64,000 nucleotides of DNA, from positions 281,974-345,973 of the forward strand of contig DATBGS010000165.1 in NCBI GenBank assembly GCA_036557885.1, written 5' to 3'. Each line of letters opens with the position of its first letter. The first letter of the stretch is position 1. The position numbers and the translations under genes were made by a program. Positions 23,776 through 31,683 of the stretch are shown here, in pieces. The notes beneath the pieces were generated by a model. It was given only the letters and a program-made list of their open reading frames with translations. It had not been told where the DNA came from and ran no database searches. The DNA is from DATBGS01 sp036557885 (GTDB taxonomy: Bacteria; Chloroflexota; Ktedonobacteria; Ktedonobacterales; DATBGS01).

Positions 23776-24654
23776 TTAGACGTTGATGTCCCAGATGGCG
23801 ACGGTTTCCCCAAAGTTGTCGCTAAAGAGCAGGGTGAACGAGTGAACGCTGGTTGGCACCTCGTAGCCCCACTTTCCATGCGCCAGGCCACCAGCTTCAA
23901 CGGTGCCATCCGGCCCATTGACGCTGATGAGAAAGCCTTCGGTGTAATGGTTGCCCTGGGCGTCGTGAAGCTCAAAATCAATCAGCGTGGACAGGGGTTC
24001 GGCTTTGCTCTGCAAGTTCTTTAGCGTCGCTTCAACGATGAGATAGGTATCCCCGGCTTTGGGCGGCAGGTCATCACTTGTACCCTGGCTGGCTGTCGCG
24101 CCGTTGATCGTCACCTGCCAGTCACCGCCTACCGTAACGGTCTGCCCAATTGCGTAATGTTGGCCGGTGGAAGCAGTTGGCACTGAGGGCGTATTCGAGT
24201 TCGACCCAACAGGAGAGGTCGCTGTGCTCGTGGCAGTATTAGCGGTGCCTGTGGTCCCTTTTGCTGCTCCAAGGGACGCGATCACTGCAATAATCAACAG
24301 GGCATTCACGATCAAGCTGATGATGGCAACGGTTTTCCATTTTGGGCGGGCGGGCTGCGGCGGCTGCCACTGAGGAGGAGGCTGCATAGACACATAGCCT
24401 GGCTGCGTCGCTACAGGTGGCAGAGATTGGGATGGATAGGGCGCAGATGGCATCCATTGGGGCAGCGGTTGGTAGCTCGGCAGGGGCTGGGGCTGCGTTG
24501 GCTCAGAGGCAAAAGGCTGCGACGGCGGCCTCATTTCTGGGCCGAGCGGCTGCGAGGATGATTGCTGGGTAGCTCCTTCGTTTATGGCTCCTGATTGCCT
24601 GTGCTGTGGCGCGGGTGCTGGTTCTTGTTCCACTGGTGCTCTTTCTCCTTGCAA
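23776..24654 (-). CDS. membrane-anchored DUF4352 protein with Pro/Gln-rich N-terminus
   Basis: 292 residues. The N-terminal 100 residues are Pro/Gln-rich (PSQPFASEPTQPQPLPSYQP, MQPPPQWQPPQPARPKW) and presumably cytoplasmic. One transmembrane helix follows (TVAIISLIVNALLIIAVIASLG), then a Thr/Ser-rich linker and a DUF4352 domain (YAIGQTVTVGGDWQVTING, DTYLIVEATLKNLQSKAEP, IDFELHDAQGNHY, ending VAIWDINV). It shares the domain with the two upstream lipoproteins but has a different anchor. Function unknown. Confidence 0.85.
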   Translation of the reverse strand: MQGERAPVEQEPAPAPQHRQSGAINEGATQQSSSQPLGPEMRPPSQPFASEPTQPQPLPSYQPLPQWMPSAPYPSQSLPPVATQPGYVSMQPPPQWQPPQPARPKWKTVAIISLIVNALLIIAVIASLGAAKGTTGTANTATSTATSPVGSNSNTPSVPTASTGQHYAIGQTVTVGGDWQVTINGATASQGTSDDLPPKAGDTYLIVEATLKNLQSKAEPLSTLIDFELHDAQGNHYTEGFLISVNGPDGTVEAGGLAHGKWGYEVPTSVHSFTLLFSDNFGETVAIWDINV

Positions 24655-24819
24655 ATAGACTGAGTTCCTACCAGGCTTAGTATATCGTTCCTGTCAAGCA
24701 CCCGATACTCGGAAAAGCAAGAGCAACTATTTCATATACACTGGCTGAGGCGAAGCCGATTCACGACTTTGGGCATGGTCTTGTTTTGGAAACGTGGGAG
24801 CTTGCTTTGTAGGGGCCAA

Positions 24820-24945
24820 CCAGAGCACCGGCACGGTGGCCGGTGCTACAAGCATGCTGGGCGACGTTCCCCGGCACCCTGAGACAGAAGGGCACCCCTC
24901 AAAGCAGGGGCACGGCAGGGGACGCCGGGGCTACAGGCACGCTGG
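24820..24945. repeat. palindromic repeat cluster
   Basis: CACCGGCACGGTGGCCGGTG plus CTACAAGC; CCCCGGCACCCTGAGACAGA plus AGGGCACCCCTCAAAGCAGG and GGCACGGCAGGGGACGCCGG plus GGCTAC. The second block recurs almost unchanged at 26120-26190. Confidence 0.75.
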
Positions 24946-24946
24946 C

Positions 24947-25453
24947 TTACTGAGGGTTCCATGAAGGCGGGTCGCTGGCGGGGAAAGATTCTAGCGAAGC
25001 CTCTATCACCGCGTCAATCTCGTCTTGTGGGATGGGCTGCTTGAGGGGGATGTGCCCCGATGGAGTGAGGGAGACGCAGGTCTTCGTGTCGGCTTTGTCG
25101 CGCTGGGGCAGCGCGGCATCGGCCTTGGGAATCCGCAGGGATACCAGGCCATCTTCGCAGCACGCTTTGATCTGATCTTTCTTAATCGCCGTTGGCAGCG
25201 TGAGCGAGCGCTCAAGCACTCCAATATGCCGCTCGCAGGCAATCCACAGGCGGCCCTGATGCTGCTGCTCGCTGCGTCGCTCGGCGCGAATGAGCAGCGT
25301 TTGGCCCTGCACATCCACCTGTATATCCTCTGGCCTGATGCCTGAGAGTGAAGCCTGCACAAGATAATAGTTGCCTTCATCAATAATGTCTATGGGGAAT
25401 GGCTCCTGATACCCAAAGATCATCTGATTTTCATCTTCATGCCCATATACCAT
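24947..25453 (-). CDS. Hsp20/alpha-crystallin-type small heat-shock protein
   Basis: 168 residues from ATG 25453, 6 nt after AGGAGGAGG; the longer open frame upstream to 25987 crosses the promoter region and lacks similarity. The alpha-crystallin domain is visible: YYLVQASLSGIRPEDIQVDVQ, GQTLLIRAERR, IGVLERSLTLPTAIKKDQIK, CCEDGLVSLRIPKAD. A long acidic C-terminal tail ends SFPASDPPSWNPQ. The two adjacent Cys in CCEDG, in place of the usual Tyr/Lys-Asn-Gly, are unusual. It is an ATP-independent chaperone; a divergent BON-domain gene follows upstream. Confidence 0.85.
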   Translation of the reverse strand: MVYGHEDENQMIFGYQEPFPIDIIDEGNYYLVQASLSGIRPEDIQVDVQGQTLLIRAERRSEQQHQGRLWIACERHIGVLERSLTLPTAIKKDQIKACCEDGLVSLRIPKADAALPQRDKADTKTCVSLTPSGHIPLKQPIPQDEIDAVIEASLESFPASDPPSWNPQ

Positions 25454-25675
25454 CTGTTTCCTCCTCCTGGCGATTTGTGTAGACGCAGCACTTCCAATGC
25501 AATTGGGGGTTATTGACTCATCGCTGCAAAGGCTGTGCCAGCCTCTCTTTGCATCTCTGGTTGATGATAGCCCGAAGTATCGCGTTAGTTTTCGTCTGGC
25601 ATAGCGGTTGCACAGCCAAAAGGAGAGGCGCGAAGCGGCAATAAGACTATCTGGAGCACAAGAGGGAGGCAGAAC

Positions 25676-26083
25676 ATGGGGCAAGATCATCTTGCAGCAC
25701 AGATTCAGCAGCAATTGGATACGCATGAAGATATACACGCGCTCGTCGCGGAGCAAGAGGGCAGGATTCTGCTGAGCGGTACCGCTAACTCCGCGCAGGC
25801 ACGCAAGCGGGCGGCAGAAATGGCCGCCAGCATGGCTCCCAACAGGCGAATTGTGAATAACCTGGAGGTTGAGCACGACCTGCCGATTGACAGCGAGGGG
25901 AATGCCAGAGTGGAAGCAGGCGATTTCGGAGGGGAGGAAATTTCGCTGAGTGTGCTGGACAGCGCAACCGAGCGCGAGGGCATTCAACTGGACCCCAGCC
26001 TGACAGCGCAGCCGCTGGAAACCAATGAGATAGATGCTATGGACTCTGGCGCGGTGGACGATCTGGATATTGCGGAGATGTAG
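25676..26083 (+). CDS. BON-domain protein
   Basis: 135 residues. Residues about 6-70 form a BON domain: LAAQIQQQLDTHEDIHALVA, GRILLSGTANSAQARKRAAE, NRRIVNNLEVEH. The C-terminal half is acidic and low in similarity. BON domains bind membranes or lipids in stress-protective proteins such as OsmY; no signal peptide is present here. It is divergent from the Hsp20 gene with 222 bp between them, so the pair may share stress control. Confidence 0.8.
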   Translation: MGQDHLAAQIQQQLDTHEDIHALVAEQEGRILLSGTANSAQARKRAAEMAASMAPNRRIVNNLEVEHDLPIDSEGNARVEAGDFGGEEISLSVLDSATEREGIQLDPSLTAQPLETNEIDAMDSGAVDDLDIAEM

Positions 26084-26097
26084 CAGCTTGTACTGCC

Positions 26098-26312
26098 AGC
26101 CTCCGTGCTGGCGGTGCGGTCCCCGGCACCCTGAGACAGAAGGGCACCCCTCAAAGCAGGGGCACGGCAGGGGACGCCGGGGCTACCCCTCAAAGCAGGG
26201 GCACGGCGGGCGACGCTTCTGCGTGTAGCCCCGGCGTCCCTGCCGGGGAATGTCCCGCCTGTACCGGCTGCCGTGCCCCTGCTTTGAGGGGGAAGCCGGT
26301 GGTACAAGTGGC
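26098..26312. repeat. palindromic repeat cluster
   Basis: About 215 bp made of repeat units only: CCCCGGCACCCTGAGACAGA, two CCCCTCAAAGCAGGGGCAC copies, GGGGACGCCGGGGCTAC, GTAGCCCCGGCGTCCCTGCC and GTGCCCCTGCTTTGAGGGG. It separates the convergent BON and malate synthase genes. Confidence 0.8.
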
Positions 26313-26314
26313 TG

Positions 26315-27907
26315 CTAGGCGAGGTGTTCGTAGGCGGGCAGCGTCAGGAAGTCTACGAACTGTTCTGACGACGTGATCTGGTCGAATATCTGGGTGGCCT
26401 GCGCAAAGTGGCGGCTGGCATAGTCTTGCGCGCCAATCGCGTTTTTGATCTTTGCCATCTCCTCGCCCAGTATCGTGCGGAAAAGTTCTACTGTCACCTT
26501 GCGGCCATCGGTCAGCACGCCTTTGGGGTGGCGAATCCACTGCCAGACCTGGGCGCGGGAAATCTCCGCCGTTGCCGCGTCCTCCATGAGGTTATAGAGC
26601 GGCACGCAGCCCAGCCCATCCAGCCAGGCTTCGAGATATTGCACGCCCACGCTGATGTTGGTGCGCAGCCCGGCCTCAGTGATGGGTCCGGTGGGCACCT
26701 CCAGCAGATCAGCCGCCGTGACGTGGACATCTTCGCGTTTGCGAGCAATCTGGTTGGGTTGGGGCATGGCGGCGTCAAACTCGGCCAGCGCTACGGGCAC
26801 CAGTCCAGGATGCGCCACCCAGGTGCCGTCGTGCCCGTCGGTGGCCTCGCGGTGCTTGTCGGCGCGGACCTTTGCCATCGCCTCTTCGTTGGCCTGGGGA
26901 TTGTTCTTGATGGGGATTTGCGCCGCCATGCCGCCCATCGCGTGGGCGTTGCGCTTGTGGCACGTCTGGATGAGCAGCAGCGAATACGAGCGCATAAAGT
27001 GGGTGGTCATCGTGACCAGGGCGCGATCAGGCAGGATAAACGCCGGGTCGTTGCGGCGCTTCTTGATGGCGCTGAAGATATAGTCCCAGCGGCCACAGTT
27101 CAGGCCCGCTGAATGGTTGCGCAGTTCGTAGAGAATCTCGTCCATCTCAAAGGCGGCCAGGATGGTTTCAATCAGCACCGTCGCCTTGATGCTGCCCTGC
27201 GGGATGCCAAGCTGGTCCTGGGCCAGCACAAAGACATCGTTCCAGAGCCGCGCCTCCAGGTGGCTTTCCATCTTGGGCAGGTAGTAATAGGGGCCGGTGC
27301 CATTTTCCAGCAGCTTGCGGGCGTTGTGGAAAAAGACCAGCCCAAAATCAAACAGCCCGGCGGAAACCGGCTTGCCATCCAGCAGCACGTGTTTTTCGGG
27401 CAGGTGCCACCCGCGAGGACGGACCAGCAGCGTGGCTATCTGGTCGTTGAGGCGATAGGATTTCCCTTCGGGGCTGGCATAGGTGATCGTGCGGCGAATG
27501 GCGTCGCGCACGTTGATCTGGCCTTCGATGGTTGCGTCCCAGGTGGGCGCGTGGGCGTCCTCAAAGTCGGCCATAAAGACTTTGGCGCCAGAGTTGAGCG
27601 CGTTAATCACCATCTTGCGGTCTACTGGCCCGGTAATCTCGACGCGGCGGTCTTGCAGATCAGCCGGAGTTGGCGCGACGGTCCAGGTTTCAGCGCGAAT
27701 TGCGGCGGTTTCGGGCAGGAAATCCGGCAGGATTCCGGCGTCCAGTTTGGCCTGGCGCTCTGCTCGTCTCTGCAAGAGTTCGGCGCGGCGGGGGCCAAAC
27801 TCGCGCTGCAAACGGGCCACAAACGCCAGCGCTTGCGGCGTCAGAATCTCGGTGTATTCGGGGGTGATGCGGCCAGTGATCTCTAAATCAGTCTGTGTGC
27901 TTGCCAT
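26315..27907 (-). CDS. aceB: malate synthase A
   Basis: 530 residues, full length for the A isoform. It condenses glyoxylate and acetyl-CoA to malate. Visible family segments: KVFMADFEDAHAPTW, RPRGWHLPEKHVLLDG, YYYLPKMESHLEARLWNDVF, VLIETILAAFEMDEILYEL and the C-terminal EDAATAEISRAQVWQWIRHP with the catalytic Asp region. It lies 408 bp downstream of isocitrate lyase on the same strand, completing the glyoxylate shunt, which lets the cell grow on acetate, fatty acids or stored PHA. Confidence 0.95.
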   Translation of the reverse strand: MASTQTDLEITGRITPEYTEILTPQALAFVARLQREFGPRRAELLQRRAERQAKLDAGILPDFLPETAAIRAETWTVAPTPADLQDRRVEITGPVDRKMVINALNSGAKVFMADFEDAHAPTWDATIEGQINVRDAIRRTITYASPEGKSYRLNDQIATLLVRPRGWHLPEKHVLLDGKPVSAGLFDFGLVFFHNARKLLENGTGPYYYLPKMESHLEARLWNDVFVLAQDQLGIPQGSIKATVLIETILAAFEMDEILYELRNHSAGLNCGRWDYIFSAIKKRRNDPAFILPDRALVTMTTHFMRSYSLLLIQTCHKRNAHAMGGMAAQIPIKNNPQANEEAMAKVRADKHREATDGHDGTWVAHPGLVPVALAEFDAAMPQPNQIARKREDVHVTAADLLEVPTGPITEAGLRTNISVGVQYLEAWLDGLGCVPLYNLMEDAATAEISRAQVWQWIRHPKGVLTDGRKVTVELFRTILGEEMAKIKNAIGAQDYASRHFAQATQIFDQITSSEQFVDFLTLPAYEHLA

Positions 27908-28315
27908 AGAACGACCTGCCTTTCATTGGTGAACACTCCTTATGAATGATACCAAATCTTATTGCGTGGCCGCTGCCGCTTGTAGCCCCGCCGACCCTGG
28001 CGGGGCTATCCCCGGCGCGGTGGCCGGGGCTACAAACTGAAATAAAAAGGGCACTCCCAGCGCCAGCGTCGGCCCTGGGAGTTCGTCTGAGGCCGAAGCT
28101 CAGCCTGTTAGTCCAGGCGACTAAAGTCGCGGCTAAGGGCTTTCAGCCGCCAAACCTGCCTGCGCAGGTTCCCATCCGCCCCTGCTGGCGATGCGCGGCC
28201 TCGCGGGGATGGGAGTCCGCGTAGGCGGACTTGCCGTGCCCCTGGGCCTTGGGGGTGGCGGCACGCCTTTAGGCGCGGCAGTGCCCCTGCTTTGAGGGGT
28301 TTCAACCGCCAGCCT
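27908..28315. other. gap with repeats and a MITE relative
   Basis: 408 bp between the glyoxylate-shunt genes. From left to right: palindromic repeats at about 27977-28035 (GTAGCCCCGCCGACCCTGGC; GGCGCGGTGGCCGGGGCTAC) and a MITE relative at 28113-28314. No gene is supported. Confidence 0.7.
28113..28314. mobile_element. MITE relative with a nested repeat insertion
   Basis: The left end CAGGCGACTAAAGTCGCGG plus CTAAGGGCTTTCAGCCGCCA resembles the 4435 element. The right part, GCCTTTAGGCGCGGCA, is split from its end TTTCAACCGCCAG by a copy of GTGCCCCTGCTTTGAGGGG. This shows that the short repeat inserted into, or recombined with, the MITE. Confidence 0.65.
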
Positions 28316-29593
28316 CTATGCGTGAAACTGCGCCAGTTCGGTTGAGCCGGTGAGCGCAGTGGTCGAAGATTCTCCGCCAGAAATGGTCAAGGCGACTTCA
28401 TCAAAGTAGCCAGTGCCTACCTCGCGCTGGTGGCGCGTGGCGCTGTAGCCGTCCTCCTCGGCAGCAAACTCGGCCTGCTGCAATTCAGAATACGCCGCCA
28501 TGCCACGCTCGTGGTATTCCCGCGCCAGATTGAACATGCTGTAGTTCAGGGCGTGGAAGCCAGCAAGTGTCACAAACTGGAATTTGTAGCCCATCCTGCC
28601 CAATTCGCACTGGAACGACGCGATGGTCTGCCCATCCAGCTTCTTTTTCCAGTTAAACGACGGCGAGCAGTTATACGCCAGCAGCTTGCCCGGATGTTCG
28701 GCGTGCACCTCTTCGGCAAACCGGCGCGCTTCCTCCAGATTTGGCTCGGAGGTTTCGCACCAGATCAGGTCGCAATAGGGCGCGTAGGCAATGCCCCTGG
28801 CGATTGCCGCATCCAGCCCGCCGCGCTGCCGGAAAAACCCTTCCGCCGTGCGCTCACCCGTCAGGAACTCGTGGTCCCTGGGGTCAACGTCGGTGGTGAT
28901 CAGATGCGCGCCGTTGGCATCGGTGCGCGCCACAACCAGCGTGGGCACGCCCATCACATCCGCCGCCAGCCGCGCCGCCACGAGATTCTTGATGGCGCTG
29001 GCTGTTGGGATGAGCACCTTGCCGCCCATATGCCCACATTTTTTCTCGGAAGCAAGCTGGTCTTCAAAATGCACGCCAGCCGCGCCAGCCTCGATCATGC
29101 CCTTCATCAACTCGAAGACGTTGAGCGGGCCGCCAAAGCCAGCCTCGGCGTCGGCTACAATCGGCGCATACCAGTATACCCCATTCTTGCCTTCGGCGTG
29201 GTGAATCTGGTCGGCGCGCTGAAGCGCCTGGTTGATACGCTTGACGACATGCGGCACGCTGTTGGCCGGATAGAGGCTCTGGTCGGGGTACATATGTCCA
29301 GAGAGGTTGGCATCGGCGGCCACTTGCCAGCCGCTCAGATAAATTGCCTTCAGGCCCGCTTTGACCTGCTGCATAGCCTGATTGCCCGTCAACGCGCCCA
29401 GAGCTGCTGTATATGGCTCCGTATGCAGGAGGTGCCACAGGCGCTCCGCCCCCATGCGTGCCAGGGTATACTCAATATGAACTGATCCACGCAAACGAAG
29501 TACGTCCTCTGCACTATAAGGGCGCTTGATGCCTGCCCAACGTGGGTCACTTTTCCAGGTTGCAGCCAGTTCTGATGCGTGTTGTTGTGCCAT
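28316..29593 (-). CDS. aceA: isocitrate lyase
   Basis: 425 residues, typical of bacterial AceA. It cleaves isocitrate to glyoxylate and succinate. The catalytic loop KKCGHMGGKVL is present (Cys about residue 185), as are VVARTDANGAHLITTDVDPRD, PYCDLIWCETSEPNLEEA and YNCSPSFNWKKKL. It is transcribed divergently from a LysR regulator and precedes malate synthase. Acetyl-CoA released from PHA degradation would be channelled through this pair. Confidence 0.96.
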   Translation of the reverse strand: MAQQHASELAATWKSDPRWAGIKRPYSAEDVLRLRGSVHIEYTLARMGAERLWHLLHTEPYTAALGALTGNQAMQQVKAGLKAIYLSGWQVAADANLSGHMYPDQSLYPANSVPHVVKRINQALQRADQIHHAEGKNGVYWYAPIVADAEAGFGGPLNVFELMKGMIEAGAAGVHFEDQLASEKKCGHMGGKVLIPTASAIKNLVAARLAADVMGVPTLVVARTDANGAHLITTDVDPRDHEFLTGERTAEGFFRQRGGLDAAIARGIAYAPYCDLIWCETSEPNLEEARRFAEEVHAEHPGKLLAYNCSPSFNWKKKLDGQTIASFQCELGRMGYKFQFVTLAGFHALNYSMFNLAREYHERGMAAYSELQQAEFAAEEDGYSATRHQREVGTGYFDEVALTISGGESSTTALTGSTELAQFHA

Positions 29594-29677
29594 GTAAGCT
29601 CCTTTGCCTAGTTTGTGCCTGAATTGATCTGGCGTTCACCCTTGAGCGCCAGATAGCTTTGCACTTCAAGGGGTAAA

Positions 29678-29706
29678 TTGCACGCGCCGTGCCTATCTTT
29701 TATATA
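29678..29706 (+). promoter_or_regulatory. putative promoter of the LysR gene
   Basis: TTGCAC (29678-29683), 17-bp spacer, TATATA (29701-29706) in the 183-bp divergent region. The AT-rich segment that follows (TTTTTAGAGAAGGCATAAAG) is a plausible LysR binding region. Confidence 0.4.
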
Positions 29707-29776
29707 ATCTATCTTGTCAAATTTTTAGAGAAGGCATAAAGAAATTCTTATAGAACCTTTTTGAGCAAACGAGGAT

Positions 29777-30721
29777 ATGGGCATGTTGATTAATCTTGAG
29801 CAGTTGAGCCTGCACCAGTTGCGTATCTTCCAGACTGTCGCCGCTCACCACAGCTATTCGCGCGCCGCCGAGCAGCTTTCATTGAGCCAGCCCGGAGTCT
29901 CCTTGCAGGTGAAAGCGCTGGAGCATACCATCGGCCTGCCGCTCTTTGAGAAAGCCGGGCGCACACTGCGACTGACCGAGGCCGGAAACGAACTGCTCGG
30001 CTACAGCCAGAAGCTGTTTGCGCTGCTGAGCGAGACGCAACTGGTGCTGGAGGAGCTAGGCGGGGCCAAGCGTGGGACGGTGAAGGTGGGCGCCAGCACC
30101 AGCGCCGGAATCTATGTCGTCCCTGCGGCGTTGGGCGAGTTCCACCGCAAGAATCCCGGCGTGAAGCTGACGCTGGATGTCGTCAACCGCTTCACGGTGC
30201 AAGACCGCCTGCTGCGGGACGACATAGACCTGGGCGTGATGGGGCTGATCGAGGACGCGCATGATCTGGAAGTTGAGGAATTTGTCCCTAACGAACTGGT
30301 GGTGATTAGTTCGCCGCGCCACCCATTTGCCCAGCGCAAAAACATCTTGCGGGAAGAACTGAGCGACGAACTCTTTTTGCTGCGCGAAGAAGGCTCTGGC
30401 ACCAGGGCGGACGTAGAGCGGCTGTTTGAGGAGCGCGGCATTCCGCTGCACGTGGGCATGGAACTGCGCAGCAGCGGCGCGGTGAAACAGGCGGTGGCCG
30501 CTGATCTGGGCATCGCGGTAATGCCCTTGAGCGCGATTGAACTGGAATTGCTGGCAAAGCGCCTGGTCGTGCTGGATGTCGTCGGCTTTCCGGTGCATCG
30601 GCACTGGTATCTGGTGCGGCGGGCGGGCAGGCATCTTTCGGCGGCGGCTGTGGCGCTCTGGGGATTCCTGCTGACGTATCGAGATGAGGTGGTGCGCGGT
30701 CTGACGATGCAGGAGAGATGA
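29777..30721 (+). CDS. LysR-family regulator (CbbR-like)
   Basis: 314 residues. N-terminal winged helix (LHQLRIFQTVAAHHSYSRAA, LSQPGVSLQVKALEHTIGLP, LRLTEAGNELL), then a periplasmic-binding-like effector domain (VKVGASTSAGIYVVPAALGE, IDLGVMGLIE, EGSGTRADVERLFEERG). The GSGTR motif and overall pattern resemble CbbR/CysB-like members. LysR proteins usually control the divergent neighbour, here isocitrate lyase and malate synthase; that target is inference. Confidence 0.9.
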   Translation: MGMLINLEQLSLHQLRIFQTVAAHHSYSRAAEQLSLSQPGVSLQVKALEHTIGLPLFEKAGRTLRLTEAGNELLGYSQKLFALLSETQLVLEELGGAKRGTVKVGASTSAGIYVVPAALGEFHRKNPGVKLTLDVVNRFTVQDRLLRDDIDLGVMGLIEDAHDLEVEEFVPNELVVISSPRHPFAQRKNILREELSDELFLLREEGSGTRADVERLFEERGIPLHVGMELRSSGAVKQAVAADLGIAVMPLSAIELELLAKRLVVLDVVGFPVHRHWYLVRRAGRHLSAAAVALWGFLLTYRDEVVRGLTMQER

Positions 30722-30746
30722 GCGATTTGAGCAGGGGAGGTTTCCC

Positions 30747-31355
30747 ATGTCCGAGGCCATTTCAGCACGCTTTTGTCCTCATTGCCTGGCTCCCATACGG
30801 GCAGAAGATCGTGTCTGCCCCACCTGTGGGCAGAGTGTTGTTGAAACGCAGGAGAGTATCTCTGCCATCGCTGGGGCTGATGCGCAGGCGGCTTCCGTTC
30901 CGCTGCCAATGCACCTGCCGGGAGCCTATGACCCTCGGCTCTCTGTCCGGCTTACACCAGCACAAGGCCCACAGGGAGCAGCGCGATCACGCAAGCTGCT
31001 CATTGCGGTGATTCTCCTGGCAATCCTCCCTCTGGCGCTGCCTTTTCCGTTCTCATTCCTCGCAGGGGAGTGGATTATGCCAACAATCGCGCCGCAGTTC
31101 CAGCAGTGCCTTCCCTACACCTGTCTGACAGACAGGGAACGTCTGGAGTGGCTGCTGTTTCTGGGGCCATCGTTCCTGGTCGCAGTGGCATCTCTGCTCC
31201 TGGGCACGATTGGGCTTGTCCGCACCCGCTGGCACCCTACCTCGCCAAAAAATATGGCACTATTTCGGGCATGTTTGAACTGGGGGGTAGTCTGGATGCT
31301 TCTGCTTGGTTGCATTTATTGGGGCATGTATTGGCTTGCAGGTGTGGTCCCGTGA
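30747..31355 (+). CDS. zinc-ribbon membrane protein of unknown function
   Basis: 202 residues. The N-terminus has a zinc ribbon (FCPHCLAPIRAEDRVCPTCG, residues about 9-28), then a polar linker and about three hydrophobic segments (LLIAVILLAILPLALPF, FLGPSFLVAVASLLLGTIG, WGVVWMLLLGCIYWGMYW). A conserved-looking loop, FQQCLPYTCLTDRERLEW, carries two Cys outside the membrane. No family recognised. It starts 25 nt after the LysR stop, so the two may be co-transcribed. Confidence 0.7.
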   Translation: MSEAISARFCPHCLAPIRAEDRVCPTCGQSVVETQESISAIAGADAQAASVPLPMHLPGAYDPRLSVRLTPAQGPQGAARSRKLLIAVILLAILPLALPFPFSFLAGEWIMPTIAPQFQQCLPYTCLTDRERLEWLLFLGPSFLVAVASLLLGTIGLVRTRWHPTSPKNMALFRACLNWGVVWMLLLGCIYWGMYWLAGVVP

Positions 31356-31683
31356 CATGCAGGAAATGCGCTCAAGCGGCTCCTCCTAGCTTGGGTCGCA
31401 GCCTTATTCCTTAGCCTGACAAAACTTGTTGGACAAGCAGAGGCGAGCCGCTTGTAGCCCCGCCGACCCTGGCGGGGCGTTCCACGGCGCGGTGGCCGGG
31501 GCTACAAGCAGGCTCACCGGCTAGAAGCCGGGGGTACAGGGGGACGGCCAGGCAGGGACGCCGGGGCTACAAGCGGGTCTGCTTTGGCACTGCGGGCACA
31601 AAGGTTGCACAAACCTTTGCATCATTCCTGGTTCGCCCATGCCCGCTCTTGGGGCGCTACCGCCGACGCATCCAAGGAGAATC
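31356..31683. repeat. gap with palindromic repeat cluster
   Basis: 328 bp with no supported gene. Repeat units occupy about 31450-31575: GTAGCCCCGCCGACCCTGGC, GGCGCGGTGGCCGGGGCTAC and GACGGCCAGGCAGGGACGCC plus GGGGCTAC. The remainder should hold the promoter of the MFS gene. Confidence 0.65.

Noticed and set aside
25454..25987. N-terminal extension of the Hsp20 gene to 25987
   Set aside because: It runs antisense through the BON gene and the divergent promoter; the ATG at 25453 has an excellent AGGAGGAGG site.
26098..26312. Possible CRISPR-like array of GGCACCCCTCAAAGC repeats
   Set aside because: The units are palindromic, irregularly spaced and of mixed type, as in the dispersed repeat family; no cas gene is near.
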